A DNA stretch of 64,000 bases from the NCBI GenBank assembly GCA_016801845.1, contig CM028911.1:7548885-7612884 (forward strand), given 5' to 3'. Every line of letters starts with the position of its first letter. The stretch's first letter is position 1. A program made the position numbers and the translations under genes. Source of the DNA: Polydactylus sextarius. Its lineage: Eukaryota > Chordata > Actinopteri > Polynemidae. The notes under the pieces are model-generated. The model was not told the origin of the DNA. It saw only the letters and a list, made by a program, of their open reading frames with translations, and ran no database searches. Positions 13,058 to 27,824 of the stretch are shown piece after piece.

Positions 13058-13092
<35 letters not shown>

Positions 13093-16000
13093 GTCCAACT
13101 GCCTGGAGCCATTTTAGATCCTGTTTGCTTTTTTTTTTTTTTTTTTTGCTTTTTTTTCCCAAGTTTGTAAATTGTTCAAATTGAAGTAAAAAAAATAGGA
13201 GATAACACACAAGAAAAGGATAATTAAATATATGCTTTTAGCTTTGACGTTTTATTTTCCCAAGCAATTTCCTGCAAACAAATTGTCCATTTCTATTAAC
13301 TCTCGGTATTGTGCTATCTTTCTAAGTGTAGTTAAGTCTATTGCAATTCCCACAACTTTACTACCCGGATTTATCTTTTTTCTTGTTATTTTAGATTAGG
13401 CTCAGAACATTTTAGCAAAGCCGCATTGATTCTCTAAATCTTGTGTTTTTATTTTATGTTTTGTCTTTTCATAGGCATCTCATCATTATAACTGCAATAA
13501 ATTATCAGGGTTTGCCTCTACAACCCATAATTTATTGGTCTCATTAGCCACTGGGCAAATAATCTGCCTTTCTGTCTTTATATTTTTTTTCCTGTTCAGT
13601 ATGAGTGGCTGAGTCCACAGTTCAACATTCTTGTATATATGTAACATTGTTTTCCCACAGGGCGGCAGCTTACAATCTTCAACAGCCAAACCACTATACA
13701 GATTGGAGGCTGGGAGCGAGACCGAAGTCGATCCTTTCAGGGCCAGCTTTCGGGCCTCTACTATAATGGCTTGAAGGTGTTCAACATGGCGGCGGAGGGG
13801 GATCCCAACATAAAGATCCAAGGCAGCGTGAGGCTTGTGGGGGAGTCACCCTCCTCTATCACACCGCAGTCCAGCACCACAGCCAATCGCTCGGAGACGT
13901 CCACGTCCATCATGGAGATCACCACCACAACGGCATCCAGCCGGCGAGTCAAGCAGACTACACCCCGAGAGCCTCAGCAGGTAAGATCATCTTTATAAAA
14001 TCCTGTTGTGACTTTTCATTCATGTCATAATTGTCTCCATTTGATCCGTTTGAAATTCCCTGCACAGCGGGAAGTTAAGCACATCATGGATTAGCATAAT
14101 ACATTTCATCATTACTCTCATATAGCAGGAATACACACCTTACTTTATTGTGTCACGTCTTTCCTCTCCTTGAGTCCTCTGACCTAAAAACTAAAGGAAA
14201 ATAAGTCATTGTTGGACCAGTGGGAGCAACACCACCGTCACACTGTTGAACATTTATCCCCATGCAACCAGATTTGGCACCGCGTGCGTGTGTCTGTGTG
14301 ATAACCATCGAAGAGGTCCTCCATCATCTTTATCTGTCCTGTATAAGCAGTGCAGCATCTGCAGGAGCACATTACTTCACAGACGTCACAATATGCAACT
14401 AAACAATGCAACACAAAACATGTGCTATCAGATCAAATGGTGGTCAAAGTGAGTCTCGGCCCATCGGAGTCAACATTTCCTGTTGAATCTCTTACACTAG
14501 AGAAGTCTCCTTGATTTTTAAATTGAAAATATTTTCAATACAAATGAATTATAATGGCATTTAGAAAAGTCACTGTGTATTAGTTTAAATAACTGTCATA
14601 CTTTCTCACATGTTGTCCCGCCCTAACTCCTGAGATTCTCACAATGTTTATGCAAATTTAAGTTTTCTCCTTGACATTCCCTCAGATTTGCATAATAAAA
14701 GAGTGATTTTATTTACCAGTGTTAGTGCTCTGGGAATACACTGGCAACAAACATGCTGACAGAACTTCATTACATTCTAGGAATACCTGCATAATGATCA
14801 CAAGATAGGATTGACTCATTTAGGTCACTAAGAACAGTAGTTTCAAAGGATAAAAGAGACAAAAGAGAGAATAGGCCTTTATGTGGTGGTGGTACAAAAT
14901 AAAAAATAGAAGCCTCGTGGCACATAGGGTGTTATCAAATATCATATACTGGCTGCTAACTGAGAAACATGCTTTAATAGTTAATCAGTTCAGATTAACT
15001 GTTGAGCATTTTACATTATGTGAAGTTTTCATGTAGCGTCTGATAAGGAATCCAGTGATTATAAAAGAATTATGGATGCATAGGAAACACAAACAAAGTG
15101 AAAATGTGTTTCAGAATTTTATATATTCTGTGTATCAGCTGTAGGGAAAATATAGGCAGCATCTTAAATTAAACATAGTTGTAGACCAAAATGACCCTTT
15201 AATAAGTCCCTAATCAGCTTTCACAAATGTAGTTTGAAATAATTTTGTCTTGTGGATTTAACTCAGTTTGGATTAATCGGATTGGGTAAAGGAAGATTAT
15301 AGCATCTCAGGAAGGGGGTGGTTTTAACTATTTGTAGAAAAATACACACACCATCAAAATGATTTAATTTCAATTCCATTTTGGCAGATTCTGTCTTCAC
15401 ACTTTCACTGACACAACAGTTGCCTTCATTTGTCAGGATTTGAAGGATTTTACATAAACCTTTTTAGTGTCTTTGATGTGTAACACTGTGTTCACCAGTT
15501 TTATTGTCCAAAAGTAACATAGTGTTCTTTGAACCAGTTTAACCATTCATTTCTCTCATTCATGCTGAGACATATTGTTGCCTTTATCTACAATGAGAGC
15601 ATAAAATGAGAGCGTTGAGCCTTGAATGTCAATATATCACTGAAACCAGACTTTCATACAGACATACTTTTTATAAGAGATCAACTGTATTCAAAGACAA
15701 AGTGTTAGGTTTTTCTGTTCAGCTTAACAGGCTGTTCAGTCTACAGCTCATTTTATGAAATGACAAACTCCCACAGATTTGAGCTTAGAAGCAGCAAAGA
15801 CCCCACATTAATGACTGTCCCCTGAAGTCTCTCTCCCTCTTTCCCCTCTCTCTCTTCTACTGACCCGGCACCATCATAACAGTTTATGTAAGGGTCTGCA
15901 GATGCTGACAAATAATACAATCATAAATATTGATCCAGTAGAATGGTTTTCTCTCAGGCTCACTATGGTTCCTGAACCGTTGCAGAAGCGTGTAATGCAG

Positions 16001-19000
16001 GCGAAATATCAGACAATAGACTATAATTATATCCCAGTTCCATGCGGTGTTATAAATTGCCACCAAGGAACCAAGAGATTGGCAGAAAGGAACAGGCTTG
16101 ACAAGATGGATGCCAGTCTTTTTCAGGCCTTTTCATCTGGAGAGAAATAAAGTGATATAAATGACCATGACAATTTAGAATTGCGGTGCATTACAGAGAT
16201 TTGTGATGTGTGCAGGGTCCCCACAACTGTTTATTCATTTCTTCATTCTGTGCTTTAGATGTGATTTGATGTTTGTATAATGCCTTTATGCTAATCACAT
16301 TCTGCTTGAATTGTTTCATCAATAAACATTTAGCTAGCTGCGGTCATGTGTAAAGCGATGGATTTAAGCAGTGTTTTTGAGGAATCCAATGACTTTTTGT
16401 GACTGGTTTCAAAGTGGTGACACTTGTGGCAAAACTAACGTAGGTACAGTGGTTTTACTGTAACTTTTAGTTTCAAAACTCACCTTCAAGATGGCATATA
16501 AAGGCACTGAAAGAGGAGAATAGTCAAGGCCAACTGCATTGGTTTAGGTGTTATCTAGTGCATTCATACAGAAAAAAAGGTCACTGGATTAAAGAATTGC
16601 TTTGCGATGTAGGTGGAGAGATGAATGAGGCATGCAAAACCGTGTGCAGTGGGAGATGTCAGTGCGTTCAGTTCAATTCAACGTGACGACCTTCCCGTGG
16701 AGAAGTCCTGCGGTACGGCATTACTGTCTCAGGACAGTACACTTAGAAAAGACATCATGTCTGGACTCTGTAAAAGGAGACGGTGCATTCACTGTCCTCT
16801 CCCTTGAATAGTCAGCATTATAATCATTGTCCAGCTGTTCCAACTCCCCTCTGATGGCGAATGCAATCCAGTGAATAGTTTTATATCCTAAGAGCATTAC
16901 ATTACTGGTACTTGCACGTTTTTAGTATGGCTGGCCCCAGTGGAAATGGAATCGCTAACGCTGGCAACAGCCGTATCAGACTAACCACTGAAGCTTGGTG
17001 AAAGTGGTGCTCTGGAAAATGTACAGTCTATCAGACTGTCAAAAGAAAAAGAGAGTGGAGACCTTTCATAGCCCTGGCTAACAATAAGAGGTGATGACCA
17101 AAGCACTTTAGTGTTAACTTAACGCACATAAATGTTTAAGTTCACTTAAAGTCACTTGTAAGTGCCTGTTGCTTTAAATATCACTCTTTACTGAAGCAAA
17201 AGTCAGAGTACAACATTTTTCTAAAGGCAAACAACACATGTGGGCTATGTATGATTACAAGAAGGATTTTATTTAGTCATTTACATTTGATTGCAGTGCT
17301 CAAAAGTGGGCATAGCTTAACAAATACAGCACAATACCAAGCTGAACAGTCAACCTCCACCCACATCTGGCTCAACTACGATTTTAGGTCAGGAGGAGGA
17401 GGAGGAAGAAGAGAACAAAGGAGTTTTTTTTTTCTTTTTTAAAAGAAAGTTTTCTGGCAGCTCAAATGTGATTGTGTATGATCTCAGGCATTAGCTATTC
17501 CAACTAAGACACATTTGACTTGATAAGTTGTGTTTACACCACTTAAGGGAGTTAAGATGAGTCATTTATTAATTTTTTTATGTCTTACAACAAGAGGAAA
17601 AAAAACACCCCAGAATATTTTTCCATAGATATGACAAAGACCAAAACATGACTGCACAGTTAAGACAAAGAGGCAAATAAAGCTTGATCCAATAATATTC
17701 ACTGATCTACAAAAACCCATTCGCATATAAGCACATATAACCCCTAATCTATGATTGCTTGGTTACCTCCATTAAATAACAACAGTCTTGCTGTTCACAC
17801 ATGGTCAAAATGCCAACATAATAAAATCATAAATTTATGGTATGTCTTTTTGCATTGGCCCACTAATCTCCTAGAGGGTACAGTCACTGCTAATTATCAT
17901 TAGCATAATGATTTTGAAGGGTCTGAGGGGACTGTGCCTCCTCGGGTGTCCCATCAAAAAGTTCTCTGAATGCCCGACTGGGGTTATATTGTTATTGAAT
18001 ACTGAGGACCTTGGCTTATGGGTAACATTACATTAATGTCATTCCTCTGAAATCACTGGGTGTCCTCTCATGCTGTATTAAAAAGTAATATTGTCATCTT
18101 AGAGCACACCGACCTAATCAGGAAATAAATGCACCATGGGAAAAAATAGCTGACAAGTCAGAATTGTTTTTTTAATCATGATTAAATTTTTTTACATTTG
18201 CTTAAGAGATAATTGGATTGCTTCAATTCCAGGTCTTCCAGGACCCTGCTTAAATGCAGAAATCACATTCTATAGTGAGACTTATCCTTGAGCTACCTTT
18301 GGTTTGATCATATCTCAAGGTTTCCTGACTCAGAGATTCCACACTTGGCTCTTACATATGGATCAAATATTCTCTGTAGTGCTGTGTGCTTCCTGTCCTA
18401 CATGCGGGAGGAAGCTTGTGCTGTATGAACCTGACTGTCATGTCTTAATGAAGTGTCTGCTCCCTGAAGTGGTGCCTGGTCACATCCAATTAAACTATAA
18501 TGCGCTTGTGTGTGCATTCACAAACAATGCACCAGCTACTATACACATACACAAAAAAGCAGTAGTCACTTACTCACAGTGATGTGACTCAGACTCTCAG
18601 ACTCAGCCATTTATTCGCAGGGAATATTAGTGCTTTTGCTGCATCTAAAGAAGTAAACTCTGCTAATTGGAAAGAAATTTGAGCTGCAGAGTAAAGTATC
18701 ATTTAACAAAAACCCAATGGAAATATGAGATTTGATATGATAGTAAACACTAAATACGTGGAAGTCAAAGCATTTCGAAGAGCTAGTGGACAAATATCAT
18801 AGAGCAGAAAGATCACGTTTAAAGCCAGATTATATTTAATCAAAACCACCTAGGGATAAGCGATAAAGGCCTATGTAGGTGTTACTCTTTGAGCTCCAAA
18901 AGAAAAAAAAGCTGCTATCTCGAAGGGCCATTGAGAGCTCTTGACAGTGATGGATCCTCACCTGCACTGTTCTGTATTATCAACCCTGGCCAGCACACAG

Positions 19001-22000
19001 TATATAAATCTCACGAGTGGTCATAGCGTGAGGCTGCCATCCACCGCTTGTGCTGTCTGCTCTGAAGTTGATATTGGCTCCAGCATCATGGATTGACACA
19101 AGGACAGAATACTCCAGTAGACCAACGTTGTAAATGAAGGACTTATATATATGATATACAGTAGTGTTGCAGAACGGTGACCTTGACTGACAAATGTTTT
19201 AGTACACAAATAAATATCAACTGTTTCTATTCTGATTAAGAGTCAAAAAAATATAAAAACAAGACTCATTAAAACAAGACTTTTCTAGCATTTACAGTAC
19301 TATCATGCCAATATTTAGCAGGTTATGTTTACTATGCTCACAATTTTTGCTCTAACCAAATAATCAAAAGCAATTTCATTGGTTTTGTAGGTGTTAGATT
19401 ACAAACAAAACAAAACAACAAAAGTACTATGTCTTCATGAAACCTTGAATACCTGCAGAACATTTCACAGAAATTCACTTATTAGCAAGCAAAATATTTG
19501 ACTCAAAACTAAAGTTATCTGTAGAATTTCAACTCAAAAATAAGGTACCCTTCTCTCAATTGTAATTCTACCAGCATTGTATTGTAAAGCACTCAAGAAA
19601 TATTTCTTAAACACAGCCGTACTATTTGACCTTATCTGACATTTCACATTTGCCATGTTTCTTTCATAACCTTTTTGCCCATGTACAATTTCTGCTTTAT
19701 AGCTTGTTGCTGCTGGAAATTCAAGAAACGTAGATTATAGCCTCTTCCCAGGGAGAATGAATGGCCACTGTGTCACATCATTGCCACCAAATAGCCAATT
19801 GGCCTCACTATTTCTGAATTAACCCTAGGTGAGGTAGGTGTAATGGCCATTCAGGGGAAGTGAGGAACATTCAAAACACATTGTGTGGGCCATTTCATTT
19901 GCACTCACAGCACATGGTTCAGTTCCAGTTGAAGTGGCTCATAGTGGCTCTGTTTGTCTTGGTCTCTGAGATGAGGGGCAGAAACCTGGTCTCTTTATAA
20001 TTCACAAGGATAATCGAAGATTTGACATGCTGCACTGCTGCACCTTCAGTGCACAGTGTTCGGGTACCTCCTAGCCTCCCTCACTAGCTCTTACAAACAC
20101 ACTATAATAAACTTAGTGTCACCGTAATCTTGTGGTGAAAAATCTTCTGCAGCTGGGTACCCAATAACTGCTCAGTCTGCAGTTTCTATCCTTTTGTAAT
20201 CATCCGTGGACTATGTCTCTTTATTGTGTCTGGTGCTACCTTTAGGCATTGTTGTGATTGTCCTGATAGGGATTATTGTTTTACAAGCTAAGGCTGCAAT
20301 AAGTGTGCACACCCTAGATTTAATACTAATCCTACATGCATCAGTATTCAGACCTGAGACTTATCTTGGGTATTAAACACTCTTCAGGCAGCTGCACACA
20401 AGCAGTGCAGGTTCTGCATGATATAATTCTTGGACGTGAGCTTAAGGTTGTTTCAGTCTTCATTTAGATTAAAACGCAAGATATCTGCTTTTACTATTGT
20501 AGATGTAGATATGTACGATATAAATCTACTTACAGTGTAACATTTTCCTTCATAATGATGTAGCATCAGAGCCTAATCAGATTCATTCATTATTCAGTAA
20601 AACCTTTTTTTTTTTTTTTTTTTTTGTTCAGGTCAGTACAGTTATTTTGTAGCTCTTCTCCACTAAAGGAACATAACAGCGTATTATCACATATTCCCAA
20701 CAGTGGCTTCATATTGAACACGGGTGACTAAACCTGCATAAACTCTTCCCTCTGGTGACTCTTTCAGTTGACTGCTGTTCTACATGATCAGCCGCTTTGT
20801 GTCTCTGCATCTCTAAGATTATTTATAAGTTTCCCTTTATTTCAATTTCATGTTACTAAGCAACTGCTATCAATAGTGCAATAAGCAGGATTTTTTTTCT
20901 GATTGACAGATATATATCCAGTTAGTCAAAAAGCACTTTCCTCCAAACCAAGAACAATACAAGTAATTTAACAAAACGACACAGAGTATTTTTGTTTTCA
21001 GATATGTATTCTGAATAGCAGGCAGTAAAGTTAATGTCCCTGCTCATTTTATTGCAGAATAAAAAGCAATGGTTTACTTTGTTCATTTCATGACATGAGG
21101 AGTTGTAGACAACCAAGTTTTGAGCTGCAGTCAGCGTTGTGATCACAACTCATGTACGCTCTGTTCTCACTGCTGAATTTCATGACAGATAGTTGGTTGG
21201 TTTGTTGGGTTTGTGTTTTTACTTTTAAGATGATCTTTAATGCTTATTTGTGTACATGGGCTAGTCAAGGAGACAGAGGCACAGATACATTGATTTGCAA
21301 TCTGGCCACAAGTGAAAACACATGACAGTTAAATGAAACTCAGAAACTCAATTTCCTGCACATGTACAGATGATACACAAGCAGATCTACGTAATATTAA
21401 AATGAGGGTATGATTATTAAATGAAATCATAGTTTTTGAAGGGTCCAAAATCTTAAGGATTTCCTAATATTTTTCTACTAATCTTTTTCCTTGAGATGTT
21501 CTAATTTGTTAACAAATATGAAACATGGCTAAATTTTTTTTGAGTTTCTTCTCTGAGGCTTTACCAGCCTCTTTCCCAATTACCGTGACAAGATCCTGTC
21601 AGAAATCCACCTGGGAATTGGCTCAATGTTTTTCCTTAAAAAAAGAGAAAATAAAAGGCTAAAACAACACAAGCTGAAACATGTAATTCTCAAAGTACAG
21701 TAGAACATAGTCTGCTCTAATTTTGTAACATTAATATTTCTTAAATATGTACAGCTAAATTGGAAATTACTGATTTGCAGCGATGCTTGTACAGTTTTGC
21801 TCTCTGTATCTCGACTCATTTTCTTATTTGTATTAACAGGAACATTGCTCGTCACATTGTTAGCCAAGTGGAACTGTTTCCCTCAACTCATCTACGAGCA
21901 GATCTCTATGTAGGATGAAAACCAGACCTCCTTTTTTTTCTCTCTTTGATTTTTGCTTCTGTGTTGCACACCAATTAAAGAACAGACGCATGCACAGCAA

Positions 22001-22553
22001 ACTGAGAGGTTACTAAGGAAACAGACAATGCTTGTGAGTCTTGTCCCATTCAGGATATGAAAGGTAACTGTCTCATAGACCCAAAGACGTACTGCAGTGT
22101 TTAGTCTGAGTGTCAGAGCTCTGTGAGGTTGTGGTGTCTTCAATTATTCACAGAAAGAAAACATCCTCGGGATAAGATTTCCCCCTGCAATGCAGATATA
22201 TGGGACTGACCATCATGAGACATTGTAAGCTGGAGAATAGGGGGGAAAAAAAGAAGTAATGGCTATGCTTCACTGACAGGTGCCCTATTGATTTTTCTGG
22301 TTTTATTATATTTATTGTCTTTTATTCCCTTATGAAAACGGCTTGTGTCACCACCTGCTCAAGCACAAGCAGAACAGAAAAGCTGGAGAGGATAATTCAA
22401 TAGTTACATGCCCAACAACAATACACAACAATAACAGTACAACAATAATCATCTGATGAAAAGTGGAAATGGGCCGATTTGCAGGATATGTAGACTGACT
22501 GCTCACTCTCTCTCTCTCTCTCTTGTATGAGAGAGACAGTGAGCATGAGTGTT

Positions 22554-22615
<62 letters not shown>

Positions 22616-25600
22616 TGTCTTGCTGACCTCCCCACCTCGCCCCTAAAGTGAGGTGTGTGTTGTCGTAGGTGGTCCTGGTGTGTGTTGCCCTAGGCCTGGT
22701 CACGGGTTTGTGCTCACCCAGTGCTGACAGATGGCAAAGGAGGTAACGCTTTAGACCTACGGTGGCCCCAGGCCCCTGGCGTTCAGTCCCAGCGACAGAC
22801 CATATCCATCATCTCAGCCTCACTAGGGGCCATTATGGAAACTGCCCTTCAACATTGAGCTGTTCACATATAGTCCATGTGACTTACTGATTCAGTCCAC
22901 ACATACATGCCTGTTGACATGTGTTTGAAGAATCTTTGCTTTATTTTAAAAAGGTTGACAACAGCAAAGCGATGGTTATTCTGCTGCGGCAACAGGACAC
23001 CAAATGGTTTATTGTCTGTTCAGTTGTTTTTAAAGGTTTGTAAATTAGCAACAGCCGAGATCGCCATGCTTACTTCCGCTATTAAGAACCAAACAAAGAA
23101 TCATGTCTGTTTTTGCAGGTTTCACACTTCTGGCAATATTAGAAAACAATACACATTGTACCACTAAGTCTGTTCGGATGACAAGAATGATACTACACAG
23201 TGTGATTGTTGTCTGTTGTTTTATAAAATGTTGGTTTGCGTGTGGAGGAGATACTAACACTGACAGTTTTACAGAATGTTTTATGGACCATATTGGTGTC
23301 TCTCAGGACATTTGCTGTTATGATTTGTGGAACAGAAAATCGTCCCGGGCCAACTGTTGAACATAAGAAACAATTTGTCCTGCAGTGCATCGCTCCCACC
23401 TGGAGCAGCGTGCGATGGGCTCATTTATACATTACATTCATGAAAACCATCTCTGTGCCAACTGTTTACTGAGTTTTACTGAAGTCTCTCTCTCTCTCCC
23501 TCTCTCTCAATTTTTAAAGAAATAATTTCCTCTGAGGCGAGCTCATGCGTCAAAAACCTCCTATGTTTGTGTTACAAGCATTGCGAGTCAAGTTCAACAT
23601 TTTAGTTGTCATCAGAACAGAAATCATATGCTTGTTTTATCCTAGCCATAAAAAATGTAATTCATCCCTTGAGTTGTGGAAAACAAATTCACTGCATTTG
23701 TTTGCAAAGAAGCAAACTTCACAACTAGAAAACCTTGAGTTATAAATCTGTTCTCAGCCAATTTAAGACATTGGTGATTGAGTCTCTAGCTCCTGAGAGT
23801 CGAGGATAACGATTGTGCTGTGTACATATTTAGATGGCTGGTTCTTTTTCAGGGAGCAGCCATCTTGATCTAATATTCACCACCACACTAGACCAGTACT
23901 ATGAAGGCAAGTTAAAGGATGGAGGGGAAGATAATATAAAGTAACATCATTAGCACATAAATTGAATTAAGGTAAAACAAATTCCAGGAGGTACAGAAAT
24001 GAAATAAAGCCATGCCAGCAAATGAAGCCTGTTAGATTGTCAAACAAGTCGACAGGAGAAGGAGAGCAACAGAGACATGGCCTTGGGAATATAAATCAAT
24101 AGTCAAGAGGTAGTAGTTGTAGCAGTCTTCAAGAAAGTTACTGAGTGTATTTCTCAAAATTTCAAAGTACTTGTTTAAATCTACAGCTCAGAAGTTCAAA
24201 GCTGAATGGCAAAGGGGAAAAGATAGAAATGAAAACTATAATTACTATAACTATAATTATTTAAAAGCGGATCTAGTCACGAACTGCAATCCTCTGCCAT
24301 TAACTCTGGCATTAACGCTGTCACTGAGATAACATGGTGACGATTAATTTGTTTTAATTGAGAGACCTGATAAAACGTGTCCAATTTAGGCTTTTTATCA
24401 TTTTTCTTATGATTTCCTCTTTGCATTTTAGCACCGTTCCTTTTGTTTTATCTCCACTGAATGAAAGCGTTGCTCGTTAGTTTATAGCGGTCCCGCCCCA
24501 GCCCCTTTGTGAGTGACATATCTAGACCTGGAGGACAAGAATCTGATTACGATGATGCTCTGTGGGAGCTACAGGCGACCTGGTCTGCTGTTGTAGGGCA
24601 AAGCTGCTCTTCCTCTTTCCTCATGTCATGTTTTTGCAAACGTTACACATGGGAATTAGGCCTGAGTACATTCATCTCGGAGGTGATGGCATCTATATTA
24701 GGATGACAAATTTGTTCCTGTCACCTGATGAGGGACTGGGACTGCATGTCAAGATGCAGGTAAAGTCAGGAAGACAGTGATTTGTGGCCAAGCTGCACAC
24801 ACAAACACACACACTTAGATTTGTCACCTATTTTTAGATTTTCAGGGAAAGAACATGAAAATGAAGAATTATACAGTCACTTTGGGTTGAACCAAATTAT
24901 TTCCCCCAAATGACAAGTGCTTGTATCTTAGCATGTTGATAGAACGCACTGTGATTACACACCAATTTTACACACCATTCTCTGGCAATTGTTATTCCTC
25001 CCTCACATCCCAGTTTATCCTTACTGTATGATATTTCTCCTGGGCAGTTCTCTGCTCTTAGGCCAGATTACTACCAAGGAGAGCTACAGACGCACACAGA
25101 GCTCCAGATTCGATTTCAGATAACGAAAATATCAGGGCATCCAGAGGGGAAAATGCTTCAATGCTGACAGATTTAATTTATCTGAGAAGTGTGAAAGCAA
25201 GGATAAGGGGGAGGGACAAAGCCGACCATGTGATATGCTTTCTGTAGAGCGGTGTTTATGCATAGGCAAGAGAGGCAGGAGAAAAGAGAGAACAAGAGGG
25301 GGGAGTGTAGGAGGTAGATACTGTCTTATGAATTTCTTATTAAGATTTTATCATTTAGAACATGTAGCTAACAGAAGGCATCCAGCCTTCTCCTGTGTAA
25401 TCTGCCAGAAGCTGTATGCTACATGGCAGCTACTCAGCGTGCACTCCGTATGCACTGTGAGGTGACTACAGGCACTCGTCCATATTGTGTGGACATTACT
25501 TATATGTCCACTGTAATAAATAATAAGCAGCACGCTTAATTAGAAATCAAAATATCAACAGATTATCATATGGCGCTCAGAACGTGTTGAGTCTCGAGGT

Positions 25601-27770
25601 GTATGAGAGGACAAATTGGGTACCAGCCACATACGGTTCAGCTCTGAGTCAGTGATTGACACAATGACAGCATGACGCAAAGCTCAGAATGGGAAACCAA
25701 TTTTTTTTTTTTTTTTTTTTTTTGTCCCACGCAGTCAAGCAACTTTTCTGGTTACCTAGTTGCCTAGGTGTTTAATTTGCAAGAAGGCCACGCAGGATGA
25801 TTGTTCCTGGAAAATAAGTTGAACGTGGTCCTGAGGGGACTTGAGGAACATCTACAAAGCAGCACAGCAGTGCCTTGAAGCACACACATTAAAGGGAGTC
25901 TTCACACAGCAGCGTTCTCGGGTCCCAGTGAGAGAGCATGTTTAACAAGGCCATTTTGAGGCAGCTCTGTAATTACCTCATATCTTCTCATACAGTGCAC
26001 CTTTACACTCCTAGATTAGCCCCTTCCTGTCTCTTTGTATCATTCTCTTAAATGCAGCCTTTAATTTTACAGAGACGAGGCTTTTCTGGGTCCTGTGCAC
26101 CAAGCTAGCAATTGACCTGTCACTGCTCATTCATTCCCAAGGTTTATTGTTTTTTTTAATACTCTAAATCTGCTGTTTTTAACCATATTTGTTGCGTGGA
26201 ATTTATTTCTACAAAAAGAAATTCATCAACACATTCCAGCAGCCTCTACACACTTCAGTAATAATGAAATCTAATGCTCCTTCGCAGACATACACATTAA
26301 CAAACAACCAATCTGATACTGTACAGATTGAATCCACTGGACTGTTGATGTGTAGCAGAAATAATCAAGCATTAGGTGTTTTCTATAATCTCTGTTCCTG
26401 CTGAATGGGTTTCAGTTCTAATTTTAAATTTAAATCTATGGCTCAGGCTGTAATACAGTGGTTATTACCAGTCGGACTGAGTACGTGTGTGTTTCTGTGC
26501 GAAACTCTGCTTGTATGTTTCCACACTGTGAGTGTACCAGGTGTGTGACGCTGCCCCCCAGCACCTTGTTAGACTGTCTGGGGTGCAGTGACTTGAGCCT
26601 CGAGGAAGATGTATGGCAAGACAGAAACATGTGGGTACCAGGGGAGGAGATGGAGAGCCTCCGACCATTCTTTTTTTAATGACACTCTGATACTCAGCCC
26701 GAGGTCCAGTTGCAGCAACAGCTGCTTCGTTTTAAATAAAGCAAAGCCTTTCTCCCAAAAGGGATAGTATCTCATAACTTAGCGAGCGAAAAACAGCTGT
26801 CCACCACAGCCAATCGTACGTTACAGCATACACAAGGAGTCAAAACACAAAGAAGTGGATGTCAATTACTCTGAGTTAATTAGTCTTTGAGTTCTTTGCG
26901 TGAATTCTGTGGTGCTCCAAAGAATCGACTTCCTGCCAAATGCTCTCTGTGACCTCCTCGTGTTCAAAATAATATAATGCCTCAGGCAATTACTGACTGC
27001 TCTGCACAATAAAAAAAGAAGTTATGCATTCTGATGTCTTGATGGTGCTTAAAATGAAGTAACGTGTTTGAGTTGGAAAAGTCAGAATTGAGAAATGTTT
27101 TTTTTTAATTGTTAAATCATGAGAATGTGGTCAAACTTCAGCACTTTAAAAACCTAAATTACTAAACAGCAGTTTCTAAATTATTTATTTTAGTATTATC
27201 ATCTTTCCAAGTCTTATATAGGTGTCAAAATGTCTGATGTCCAGGGGACTCACATCTTTCTATCATCTTTTTAATTACAGTCATATTGCAAATTATTTGG
27301 ATAATAAAACTTTGTCCTAATGACAAGAGTATATTATGTGTGTGAGCAAAAAGTGATGTAGCCATCTGCACTGAGTCAAACACTCGTTTTAACATTGACA
27401 TCATTTCAGTAACATCTCATTCTTTTCCCTGGGAGAAATAACAAAACACCTGGTCTTGTTTATTGCTCTTTTGCATATATTTTTGGTTTGTTTACTGACT
27501 GATGTTTTTTAGCTTTGACTGTTTTGAAGCTTTATTGATCCATTTGTCAAGAAATGCTGAATTTGAAATAAATCCTCCTCACTAAAGAATATCTCCATTT
27601 TACCCAGCTGGTTGTTCGCTATTGTTCATCAGTTTAAGCTATCGTCTCAGTGGCAATCTGTCATGTCACAGCGAAGCCTTGTGTCACAGCTTTTCTTTAA
27701 ATTTTTAAAAAAGCACAGTGAATCAAGATGTTTTGGGAATGATAAGTTTTTAACATAATAAGCATGTTTT

Positions 27771-27824
<54 letters not shown>

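Larger units (their letters stand above)
12123..13660 (+). other. nrxn1: nrxn1 intron downstream of the SS4 exon
   Basis: A compact 1.5-kb intron. The first 150 nt carry many TTAAA/TAAA words (12136-12271). The centre holds a T tract and T/G-rich run (12840-12953), a (CA)15 repeat (13061-13090) and another T tract (13129-13147). The acceptor TTTTCCCACAG precedes the exon at 13661. Long open frames here come from the homopolymer and dinucleotide runs. Confidence 0.85.

Noticed and set aside
12816..13210. Several overlapping frames on both strands near the SS4 intron
   Set aside because: They are translations of T, TTTTG and CA runs (poly-Phe, poly-Lys, VCVCVC).
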